Of a DNA stretch of 8,295 bases, positions 1 to 5,954 are shown one piece after another; within the stretch, counting starts at the first letter, position 1; each line of letters begins with the position of its first letter. Origin of the DNA: JAKFWF01 sp031367505 (lineage in GTDB: Bacteria > Pseudomonadota > Alphaproteobacteria > Rhizobiales > Hyphomicrobiaceae); NCBI GenBank assembly GCA_031367505.1, contig JANLPY010000477.1, positions 1 through 8,295 on the forward strand. Direction: 5' to 3'. The notes beneath the pieces are model-generated. The model did no database searches. It was not told where the DNA came from and saw only the letters and a program-made list of their open reading frames with translations. The translations under genes were made by a program, and so were the position numbers.

Positions 1-108
1 CGGATCGCCGCCCGCGCCATCGAGCAACTGGTGGCGTCGGTGCCGAGAACGATGCGTCAGATCGTCGACAACACCGTGCCGTACCGCCGGCTCAGGCCTC
101 TGTCCTGA
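1..108 (+). CDS. 3' end of an unrecognised protein-coding gene (partial)
   Basis: Frame 1 is open from the window edge to a TGA at 106-108 and gives 35 C-terminal residues ending in ...YRRLRPLS. All three forward frames are open here. I chose frame 1 because 31 of its 35 codons end in G or C, as expected for a real gene in a GC-rich genome. A rho-independent terminator 30 bp after the stop also supports a gene ending here. The visible part contains a likely amphipathic helix (AIEQLVASVPRTMRQIVDN) and a basic tail, with no motif I can name. The product and its relation to the pilus locus are unknown. The terminator suggests it is a separate transcription unit. Confidence 0.6.
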   Translation, partial: RIAARAIEQLVASVPRTMRQIVDNTVPYRRLRPLS

Positions 109-138
109 TCGTCAGCCGGAGATAAGGGGATAGGTATG

Positions 139-181
139 AAAAGCGACCGTGCGGCTCTTTGCGAGGCGAACGGTCGTTTTT
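139..181 (+). terminator. Rho-independent terminator
   Basis: The inverted repeat CGACCGT (144-150) / ACGGTCG (170-176) has a 19-nt loop. It extends outward through a G-T wobble and A-T pairs (AAAAG before, TTTTT after) and ends in a T-rich run at 177-181. It lies 30 bp after the stop codon of the upstream partial gene. This is the expected structure of an intrinsic terminator and would separate that gene from the pilus locus. The long loop slightly weakens the call. Confidence 0.75.
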
Positions 182-327
182 GTTTGTTTGCCGGGGTCGA
201 TTGATGTTTTATCTAGAATAAAAATCTTCGAAAAGCGAATTCATGCAACCAGCTCATTAATAGTCTGCGCAGTAAAGTGCGCCGTGCCGTGGTTGTCACT
301 CGGTAATGCTAAGCTTGGGAGGGGATT
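182..327 (+). promoter_or_regulatory. Leader and presumed promoter region of the flp pilin gene
   Basis: This is the only non-coding space between the upstream terminator and the pilin gene, so a promoter for flp (and perhaps the whole locus) should lie here. That is inference. A TAGAAT hexamer at 214-219 resembles a -10 box, but no good -35 sits at the right distance, and I found no sigma-54 -24/-12 pair. A short GC hairpin, GCGCA (267-271) / TGCGC (278-282) with a 6-nt loop, lies about 45 nt before the start codon and would be in the 5' leader. A strong Shine-Dalgarno, GGAGG, is at 318-322. I cannot assign exact promoter elements. Confidence 0.4.
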
Positions 328-495
328 GTGAGAGCGAAGTTGAAACGTTTCTATCGCGACGAAAATGGCGCCACTGCAATAGAATATGCGCTGATCGCGG
401 GGTCCATTGGTATTGCGATTATCACGGCAGCTCAATTAATCGGTGTAAGTCTCGTGACCGCCTTCACAAATGTGAAAACAGGATTTCCGGCTTAA
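328..495 (+). CDS. flp: Flp/PilA family type IVb pilin precursor
   Basis: This 55-residue pilin subunit starts with GTG at 328, 5 nt after GGAGG (318-322). An in-frame stop at 310-312 excludes any earlier start. Residues 1-14 form a short basic leader ending in NG. The following ATAIEYALIAG carries the Flp signature: Gly14 before the cleavage site, then Glu and Tyr at +5 and +6 of the mature chain. A hydrophobic helix continues to about residue 46, and the mature pilin would be about 41 residues with no cysteine. Known Flp/PilA prepilins have this size and layout. CpaA, encoded next, is the expected processing peptidase; the mature subunit would then be polymerised into the adhesive Tad pilus. 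The GTG start and short length make it easy to miss. Only one pilin copy is visible, and no TadE/TadF-type minor pilin is in the window. Confidence 0.9.
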   Translation: MRAKLKRFYRDENGATAIEYALIAGSIGIAIITAAQLIGVSLVTAFTNVKTGFPA

Positions 496-579
496 TCGAT
501 GTCGTAGAGCTGACAAGGGTTGCGCAGGCCAGTTTGGTTGTCCTCAGCATTCTTAAAATCAAGACAGAGAGTGTATCCT

Positions 580-1080
580 GTGATCGAGTTTCCCTTACTG
601 CTCATGTTTCCTGCCGCGATGGCTTTTGCCGGCGCCATGGATCTATTTACCATGACGATCCCGAACAGGGTGTCGCTGGCGCTCATCGCGGCGTTCGCGG
701 TTGTTGTTGCAATGACCGGCGCGCCATTGGCGGTTGTCATCAATCATATTGGCGCCGGTATCGTCTTCTTGGGCGTTGGTATCTTCATGTTCTCGATGCG
801 CTGGCTCGGTGGTGGCGACGCGAAACTGCTGGCTGCGGCAGCCCTATGGCTTGGGTTTGACAGCGTATTTCCTTATCTGGTGCTAGTAACTGTGCTGGGC
901 GGCCTGCTCGCAGTTGGGCTGTTGTCGTTCCGCAGCATCGCGCCACCTGTATGGATGATGCGTCAGGAGTGGGCCCTGCGCCTGCATGATCGCCAAGGTG
1001 GAATTCCATACGGGATCGCGTTGGCTGGCGCTGCTTTGTGGGTTTATCCCACGACGCCGTGGTTCCTCGCATTCGCGTAG
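580..1080 (+). CDS. cpaA: Prepilin peptidase CpaA/TadV (A24 family)
   Basis: This is an inner-membrane aspartic peptidase of 166 residues that cleaves the leader of the Flp prepilin. Both expected catalytic aspartates are present: Asp21 in AMDLFTMTIPN and Asp80 in the GGGDAK motif. The short length, lacking the N-terminal methylase region of PilD, fits the TadV/CpaA subfamily. Several hydrophobic segments span the chain (about 5-20, 31-45, 50-71, 84-115 and 145-166), and HDRQGGIPYGIALA near the end is typical of the family. I chose the GTG at 580 because the family begins a few residues before the first hydrophobic stretch and AGAGAG (566-571) lies 8 nt upstream. GTG 571 or TTG 520 would add 3 or 20 residues with weaker support. 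It lies 84 bp after flp, consistent with co-transcription. Confidence 0.92.
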   Translation: MIEFPLLLMFPAAMAFAGAMDLFTMTIPNRVSLALIAAFAVVVAMTGAPLAVVINHIGAGIVFLGVGIFMFSMRWLGGGDAKLLAAAALWLGFDSVFPYLVLVTVLGGLLAVGLLSFRSIAPPVWMMRQEWALRLHDRQGGIPYGIALAGAALWVYPTTPWFLAFA

Positions 1081-1151
1081 AAAAAAAGTAGGACACCAGA
1101 CGCGGTCGCCTTGCTCCGCCAACATGCTTGTGACGCGAAATCGAACAGCAG

Positions 1152-1166
1152 TTAACCTCATGTTGA
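1152..1166 (+). promoter_or_regulatory. CtrA-box-like sequence upstream of cpaB
   Basis: TTAA (1152-1155), seven bases, then TTGA (1163-1166) matches the alphaproteobacterial CtrA consensus TTAA-N7-TTAA with one mismatch. It lies about 70 bp before cpaB in the 154-bp gap after cpaA. CtrA is known to control pilus genes in Caulobacter, so the position is plausible, but a one-mismatch match to an AT-rich eight-base pattern can arise by chance. A GANTC site (GACTC, 1222-1226), the CcrM methylation target, lies 9 nt before the cpaB start and is equally weak evidence. Confidence 0.25.
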
Positions 1167-1211
1167 GACTTCGACATCATAGTGAGGTTCGAACCAAGGT
1201 CGTTAGCGACC
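1154..1211 (+). repeat. Cluster of inverted repeats in the cpaA-cpaB gap
   Basis: Three dyads lie close together. AACCTCA (1154-1160) pairs with TGAGGTT (1183-1189) across 22 nt. GGTTCGAACC (1186-1195) is a perfect 10-bp palindrome. GGTCG (1198-1202) pairs with CGACC (1207-1211) across a 4-nt loop. None is followed by a T tract, so they do not look like terminators. They could be protein-binding sites or leader structure upstream of cpaB. Function is not known from sequence. Confidence 0.45.
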
Positions 1212-1234
1212 GCTGACGGGGGACTCGCTGCGCT

Positions 1235-2032
1235 ATGAAGAAGGCCCAATTGATCGGAATTTCTGTCGCGGGCGTCGCGGGCGTACTTGCTTTCGTCATG
1301 ATGGGCAGCATGCTCAAGCCGCCGCCCAAGCCGATGACCGAAGACAAGGTCGTCGATGCGGTCAAGGTGCTTGTTGCCAAGACCGACATCGAATTGGGAA
1401 CGGTCGCGACTGACCAGAGCTTCCGCTGGCAGGACTGGCCTAAGGATGCGATTAGTCCGACGTTCGTGACGAGCACGTCAAAGCCGCAGGCGTTGCAGGA
1501 ATTCTCTGGCCGCGTTGCCCGCACCCCCATCCTTCAAGGCGAGCCGATCACGGAAAACAAGGTCGTGAAACTTGGCGATGGCGGCGTCCTGGCTGCAATT
1601 CTGCCCGCTGGAATGCGCGCAATCTCGACCAAAATCGAATCGAAAACGGCGGTCGCCAATTTGGTTTTGCCCAACGACCATGTCGACGTGATCTTGACGC
1701 AACGTAAGCGCGGCAAGAATGGCTCGGAAGAAATCGTCAGCGATACCTTGTTCCGCAATGTTCGGGTTCTGGCGATTGGCCAGCAGGTCGAATCCAAGGA
1801 AGGCAAGAAAAACGCCGAGGGCAGCGTTGCCACCATGGAACTCACGCCGCGGCAGGCTGAAGCGCTCGCCCTCGCCAATACGGTTGGAGAGATCACGTTG
1901 TCTCTGCGGTCGGTGGCGGACCTAAATGGCGATGGACCATCGGCCAACGACGATATGAATAAAAAAGACCGAGGCAATTCAGTGCGCATGTTGCGTTACG
2001 GCGCCAAGTTTCGGGCATATGGCGTTAACTGA
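1235..2032 (+). CDS. cpaB: Flp pilus assembly protein CpaB/RcpC
   Basis: This 265-residue periplasmic component of the Tad machine is anchored by an N-terminal membrane segment (residues 5-27, after MKKA). The family is thought to couple the inner-membrane assembly apparatus to the secretin. A proline-rich stretch (29-33) leads into a SAF-type domain at about 43-112, with the recognisable LVAKTDIELGT start and the ILQGEPIT segment. The RcpC/CpaB domain follows, marked by LPAGMRA (123-129) and NDHVDVILT (147-155). The C-terminal part ends in a polar stretch and a short basic tail; no cysteines are present. The start is the only ATG that keeps the membrane anchor. Its ribosome site is weak: GGGGGA at 1218-1223 is 11 nt away. 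It is separated from cpaA by 154 bp and from cpaC by 107 bp, so it may have its own promoter. Confidence 0.93.
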   Translation: MKKAQLIGISVAGVAGVLAFVMMGSMLKPPPKPMTEDKVVDAVKVLVAKTDIELGTVATDQSFRWQDWPKDAISPTFVTSTSKPQALQEFSGRVARTPILQGEPITENKVVKLGDGGVLAAILPAGMRAISTKIESKTAVANLVLPNDHVDVILTQRKRGKNGSEEIVSDTLFRNVRVLAIGQQVESKEGKKNAEGSVATMELTPRQAEALALANTVGEITLSLRSVADLNGDGPSANDDMNKKDRGNSVRMLRYGAKFRAYGVN

Positions 2033-2039
2033 TTATTAC
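2025..2039 (+). promoter_or_regulatory. Second CtrA-box-like sequence, at the end of cpaB
   Basis: TTAA (2025-2028), seven bases, then TTAC (2036-2039) is again one mismatch from TTAA-N7-TTAA. It overlaps the cpaB stop codon and lies about 100 bp before the cpaC start. As a single sequence it is weak. It is listed because a similar one-mismatch site precedes cpaB. Confidence 0.2.
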
Positions 2040-2073
2040 TGAGATTGCTCTACTCCACTAAGTTCCAGTTTCC

Positions 2074-2097
2074 GTTTGCGTATGTGTTTGCGTCTGT
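2074..2097 (+). repeat. 12-bp tandem repeat before cpaC
   Basis: GTTTGCGTATGT (2074-2085) is followed directly by GTTTGCGTCTGT (2086-2097), with 11 of 12 positions identical. It lies in the 107-bp gap between cpaB and cpaC, ending 42 bp before the cpaC start. It could be a paired binding site, part of a leader, or a slippage-derived duplication. The sequence does not decide between these. Confidence 0.6.
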
Positions 2098-2139
2098 GTG
2101 CACCCCTTGTTCGGTAGCTCGTCAGAAGGCTCCATACCT

Positions 2140-3804
2140 ATGCGGAATATTATGAAAATCGCCAAGGGCTTGGCCCTCATCAGCATCTGTAGCCTCCTCG
2201 GAAACATTTTTTCGGGAGCGACCGGCAGCGACGTGCTGGCGCAGAGCGCGAGCCACCCGAAGCGCGCCGTCGCCAAGGACGACACGAGCGCTGTCGATCT
2301 GCAGCATCCCAGTGGGCTTCAGTCCATCATGCGGATCAGCGAGGCAGGATTGCCGGCGCACAAGAAGCTTCGCATGGGGCTGAATAAGTCTACCGTGCTC
2401 GAGGTTCCGCGAAACCTGCAAGATGTTCTTATATCCGATCCGACGATCGTCGACGCTGTGGTGCAAACTTCGAACCGGATTTTTCTGCTCGCAAAGAAAA
2501 CAGGCTCGGCCAACGCATTCTTCTTCGATAGCCAGGGCCAGCAGTTCCTTACGCTCGAGCTCTATGTCGAGCGTGATGCTTCCGGGCTCGAAGGTATGTT
2601 GAACCGCCTGCTGCCAGGCTCCCAAATCAAAGTAGAGATGATCAACGAGTCTGTTGTGCTCAACGGCAGCGTGCGCTCGCCCATCGATGCGACCCGCGCC
2701 GTGCAGATCGCCATGCAGTTTGTCTCGGTCGAGATCAAGTCGACCGACACTGCCTCGTCTTCGGTCTCCGATGTCAGAGCCAAGAACCTGGATTCGAAAG
2801 ATAAGGTGATCAATCTGTTGGCGGTCGACGGCGAAGACCAGGTGATGCTGCGTGTCGTCATTGCCGAAGTGCAACGCACTTTGATGAAGCAGATGGGCAT
2901 CAACCTTGGTGCACAGATTGCTTCTGGCAACTTTGCGACGTCATTTCTCACGGAAAATGCGCTGCCGCTGACAGCTGCGGCCGGCCTGGGCAGGCTGCCT
3001 ATCCCTGGCATCAATACCGCTAACGGTGGAACCTCGATTTGCGCCGGTGGCAGTCTTTGCAATTACAACACAGGACCTGCAACGGGCATCTACGGCAACT
3101 CTGGGTTCTCTGGTGCTTGGGGCGATGCAAACGGAAATCGCATCAGCCACGCAATCAAGGCGCTCGAACGTGATGGCCTGGTCAAGTTGCTGGCCGAGCC
3201 GAATCTGACTGCAGTCTCCGGCGAAACGGCCAAGTTTCTAGCCGGTGGTGAATATCCGATCCCCGTCGTTGATACGACCGGTGCCCTGTCGGTCACCTTC
3301 AAAGAGTTCGGTGTAGGCTTGGCATTCACGCCGATCGTAATGTCGGAAGGCCGCATCAGCCTCAAGATCGAAACCGAGGTCAGTGAGCTAACGTCGACCG
3401 GCGCCGTTACGTTGAGCAACATCTCGATCCCCGCGATCAAGAAGCGCCAGGCGAAATCGGTTGTCGAACTCCCCTCAGGTGGCTCGCTCGCTCTTGCTGG
3501 ATTGATCTCCGAAAGCATGCGTCAGAACATCGATGGCTTCCCAGGCCTCAAGGATCTGCCGGTGCTCGGTACATTGTTCCGCAGCCGCGATTTCATCAAG
3601 GAAGAGACCGAGCTGGTTGTCATTGTGACGCCGTACTTGGTTCGCCCCACGGCGCGTCGTGAACTTGCTCGTCCCGACGATGGCTTGGCGCCAGCAACAG
3701 ACATGAAGGCGAACTTCCTCGGTCACATCAATCGGATCTACGGCAAAGGGACAGCAATGCCCGACGGCGGTCTGAAGGGCGACTATGGGTTCATCGTTGA
3801 ATAA
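2140..3804 (+). CDS. cpaC: Type II/III secretion system secretin CpaC/RcpA
   Basis: This 554-residue protein forms the outer-membrane ring through which the Flp pilus leaves the cell. A signal peptide spans residues 1-34, with probable cleavage after VLA. The N-terminal pilus-assembly domain starts near LRMGLNKSTVLEVPRNLQDV, followed by a BON-like segment around 155-200. The secretin domain begins near VMLRVVIAEV (235-244). It continues through LLAEPNLTAVSGE (350-362), AGGEYPIPV (368-376), the LALAGLI segment (450-456) and PGLKDLPVLGTLF (468-480), and ends with ELVVIVTPYLVRP (491-503). A Gly/Asn-rich insert at about 283-330 carries Cys301 and Cys307, the only cysteines in the mature chain. 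I chose ATG 2140 because AGAAGG lies 10 nt upstream and it gives a normal signal peptide. GTG 2098 would add 14 polar residues; ATG 2152 is also possible. cpaD follows after 22 bp. Confidence 0.95.
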   Translation: MRNIMKIAKGLALISICSLLGNIFSGATGSDVLAQSASHPKRAVAKDDTSAVDLQHPSGLQSIMRISEAGLPAHKKLRMGLNKSTVLEVPRNLQDVLISDPTIVDAVVQTSNRIFLLAKKTGSANAFFFDSQGQQFLTLELYVERDASGLEGMLNRLLPGSQIKVEMINESVVLNGSVRSPIDATRAVQIAMQFVSVEIKSTDTASSSVSDVRAKNLDSKDKVINLLAVDGEDQVMLRVVIAEVQRTLMKQMGINLGAQIASGNFATSFLTENALPLTAAAGLGRLPIPGINTANGGTSICAGGSLCNYNTGPATGIYGNSGFSGAWGDANGNRISHAIKALERDGLVKLLAEPNLTAVSGETAKFLAGGEYPIPVVDTTGALSVTFKEFGVGLAFTPIVMSEGRISLKIETEVSELTSTGAVTLSNISIPAIKKRQAKSVVELPSGGSLALAGLISESMRQNIDGFPGLKDLPVLGTLFRSRDFIKEETELVVIVTPYLVRPTARRELARPDDGLAPATDMKANFLGHINRIYGKGTAMPDGGLKGDYGFIVE

Positions 3805-3826
3805 TGCTCGCGCTGGAGAGACTGTC

Positions 3827-4582
3827 ATGATCTACACTAAATCGAACATCGCTCCGCACGCCACTCGCTCCACGCGCAGTGTTCGCGGATTGGCTCTGAA
3901 CCTCGCTCTGGTCTCGGCAGCTGCACTTCTCATCGCTGGTTGCAAGGCCGGTCAAGAAGGTCCGCAAGTTGCTGGCTGGAGCGTGGTGGATCCATCGCAA
4001 CGCCATCCGATCCTGGTGTCGCAGCAACCCTCCAACCTCTCGCTTCGGGTGCCGCGTGGCAGCGCCGGCATGTCGCCACACCAGAAGGCGCAGGTCGTGG
4101 AATTTGTGACGCGCTACCGTGCCAGCGATAGCGGCAACAGCAAGTTGGTGGTCTCAGCCCCCAGCGGCTCGCCTAATGAGGTGGCATCGATGCAGGCCGT
4201 CGCCGAGATACGGCATCTGATCCGCGATAGTGGTTTCCCCGATGGGTCGATTTCGGTCGAAGCCTATCATGAGGAGCGCGATCCCCAGCCGGCCATCCGC
4301 ATTTCATATCTAAAGTTTGTCGCGGAAGGCCCTGAGTGCGGAAAATGGCCGGCCAATCTCGCAGAAGAATCCAAGAATGAGCCGTTTGCCAACTTCGGCT
4401 GCGCCACCCAACGCAATTTTGCCGCGCAAGTCGCTAACCCCGCAGATCTCATGGGACCGCGTGCAATGTCGCCGGCGCCGGGCGATCGTCGTGATGCCGT
4501 TTGGGGAAAATACATAAAAGGCGAGTCTACTATCTCTCAGAAACAGAACGACGAACGCGTCGTTGTTCGAGGCGCGAACTGA
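3827..4582 (+). CDS. cpaD: Pilus assembly lipoprotein CpaD
   Basis: This is a 251-residue outer-membrane lipoprotein of the Tad system, thought to support secretin (CpaC) assembly or stability. A basic N-terminus (residues 1-21) leads into a hydrophobic segment and the lipobox LIAGC, with Cys39 as the predicted lipidated residue. The CpaD family region covers most of the rest and ends with CGKWPANLA (from Cys171), NFGCATQRNFAAQVANP (Cys192) and a following MGPRAMSPAPGDRR stretch. Cys171 and Cys192 are the only other cysteines and could form a disulfide. ATG 3827 has GGAGAG (3815-3820) 6 nt upstream and gives a normal lipoprotein signal. An in-frame ATG at 3785 inside the end of cpaC would add 14 residues and is less likely. 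The 22-bp gap after cpaC indicates one operon. Confidence 0.93.
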   Translation: MIYTKSNIAPHATRSTRSVRGLALNLALVSAAALLIAGCKAGQEGPQVAGWSVVDPSQRHPILVSQQPSNLSLRVPRGSAGMSPHQKAQVVEFVTRYRASDSGNSKLVVSAPSGSPNEVASMQAVAEIRHLIRDSGFPDGSISVEAYHEERDPQPAIRISYLKFVAEGPECGKWPANLAEESKNEPFANFGCATQRNFAAQVANPADLMGPRAMSPAPGDRRDAVWGKYIKGESTISQKQNDERVVVRGAN

Positions 4583-4619
4583 TCGTGATTGTGACCGTGA
4601 AGTTGAAGGAATTGATGTC

Positions 4620-5942
4620 ATGAGCAGACAGGCCCACGCCACAGCCGAGCCGGCGATCGAAGACGGCGCGCTCGTTATTCACGACGAGAGAATTGCGGAA
4701 GTGCATGAATCGTTGATGAAGGCGCGTCCCATACCGCGCATTTCGATTCAGGCATTCTGCGAGGGCTCGGATACTGCCGAAGCGCTACAGGTGGCGGCTG
4801 AAGACCGGCGACTGTCAAAGACCCACGTTAGTTTGCACATGGGTGGTGCCCAGGCGGCGGTCGCGCACTATCAGGAAAGCCCGACGCCCAATCTGATCGT
4901 TATCGAAAGCTCCCTGCCACGCGCGCAAATGCTGGGTGAGCTCGACCAGTTGGCGGAGAGCTGTGATAGCGGAACGAAGGTTCTCGTTATCGGGCACGTC
5001 AATGACGTGATCCTCTATCGCGAGCTTCTGAAGCGCGGCGTCAGCGAATATCTCGTTGCGCCGGTGCAGCCGATCCAGCTGATGGAGAGCATTTCCAACC
5101 TTTATAATAATCCGGATTCGGATCCGGTTGGTAACGTGCTCGCCTTTATCGGAGCGAAAGGTGGCGTCGGTTCGTCGACGCTTTGTCACAACGCTGCCTG
5201 GACGATTTCCGAAGTGCTGAAGAGCAACGTCGTGATTGCCGATCTCGACATGGCATTTGGTACGACAGGATTGGATTTCAATCAGGACCCGGTGCAAGGT
5301 ATTGCCGAAGCTTTGGGCAGCCCCGAGCGTCTGGATGAAGTGCTTCTCGACCGGCTGCTGACCAAGTGTTCCGAACATTTGAGCATCTTCGCCGCGCCTG
5401 TTGTGTTGGACCGTGATTACGATCTGTCGGCCGAAGCCTGCACGACCGTACTCGACGTCGTGCGGCAGAATGTACCTTTCGTCGCGGTCGACCTGCCGCA
5501 CGCTTGGACGTCTTGGACAAAACGTATCCTTCTGAGTGCCGACGAAGTGGTCATTACGGCGGTGCCAGATCTTGCCAACTTGCGGAACGCGAAAAACATC
5601 TTGGATCTGCTCAAGCAGTCCCGCTCCAATGACGGTCCGCCGCATCTCGTCCTGAACATGGCGAATATGCCGAAGCGGCCCGAGATCAGTGTGAAGGAAT
5701 TTGCACAAAGCCTCGATTTAAAGCCAACCGCGATTATCGAATTTGACATCGAGACGTTCGGCCAGGCTGCCAACAACGGCCAGATGATCGAAGAACTCAA
5801 CAAGAAAGCCAAAGCCGTCGGCTCGATCCGGGACCTGGCCCTGGCACTTGCCCATCGTAAGGAGACGCGCGTCGAAGCGAAAAAATCGTCGATGCCTAGT
5901 GCTCTTGCCCCGCTGTTCGAGAAGTTGAAATTCAAGCGTTAA
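4620..5942 (+). CDS. cpaE: Pilus localisation ATPase CpaE/TadZ (receiver-like plus ParA/MipZ domain)
   Basis: This 440-residue cytoplasmic protein belongs to the family that positions the Tad machine, often at a cell pole. Residues about 38-160 resemble a response-regulator receiver, but Glu96 (LIVIESSLP) sits where the phosphorylated Asp is expected. The Lys of the fifth strand is also absent (YLVAPVQP), so phosphorylation is unlikely. Residues 174-420 form a ParA/MipZ-type ATPase. It has a deviant Walker A KGGVGSST (180-187) with the signature Lys180 but Ser185 in place of the usual P-loop Lys, a DLDMAFGTTGLDF segment from Asp208, and a Walker B-like VAVDLP with Asp291. ATG 4620 is preceded by GAAGGA (4605-4610) at 9 nt and lies 37 bp after cpaD. 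An upstream in-frame ATG at 4563 would overlap cpaD and is less likely. Confidence 0.93.
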   Translation: MSRQAHATAEPAIEDGALVIHDERIAEVHESLMKARPIPRISIQAFCEGSDTAEALQVAAEDRRLSKTHVSLHMGGAQAAVAHYQESPTPNLIVIESSLPRAQMLGELDQLAESCDSGTKVLVIGHVNDVILYRELLKRGVSEYLVAPVQPIQLMESISNLYNNPDSDPVGNVLAFIGAKGGVGSSTLCHNAAWTISEVLKSNVVIADLDMAFGTTGLDFNQDPVQGIAEALGSPERLDEVLLDRLLTKCSEHLSIFAAPVVLDRDYDLSAEACTTVLDVVRQNVPFVAVDLPHAWTSWTKRILLSADEVVITAVPDLANLRNAKNILDLLKQSRSNDGPPHLVLNMANMPKRPEISVKEFAQSLDLKPTAIIEFDIETFGQAANNGQMIEELNKKAKAVGSIRDLALALAHRKETRVEAKKSSMPSALAPLFEKLKFKR

Positions 5943-5954
5943 GGATAGTCCGCC

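Noticed and set aside
182..327. Sigma-54 or classic sigma-70 promoter for flp
   Set aside because: I found no GG/GC pair at -24/-12 spacing, and the TAGAAT at 214-219 has no acceptable -35 partner. A promoter is expected here but its elements cannot be named.
306..860. Plus-strand open frame of 184 codons spanning flp and cpaA
   Set aside because: It runs out of frame through both genes. The Flp motif and both CpaA catalytic Asp residues lie in the other frames, and the translation is Arg/Cys-rich without a known fold.
1186..1195. GGTTCGAACC, resembling a tRNA T-arm or attachment-site core
   Set aside because: No flanking stems, anticodon arm or acceptor end can be drawn around it, and no integrase or second copy is visible. 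It is better read as a simple palindrome.
1080..1234. Terminator after cpaA
   Set aside because: The A-run at 1081-1087 and the hairpins in the gap lack a following T tract on the + strand, so no intrinsic terminator is supported.
2122..2874. Minus-strand open frame (250 codons) opposite the start of cpaC
   Set aside because: It is opposite a well-supported secretin gene and has a His/Asp/Arg-rich shadow composition.
4815..5708. Minus-strand open frame (297 codons) opposite cpaE
   Set aside because: It is a shadow of the cpaE coding strand, with unusual composition and no domain or ribosome site.
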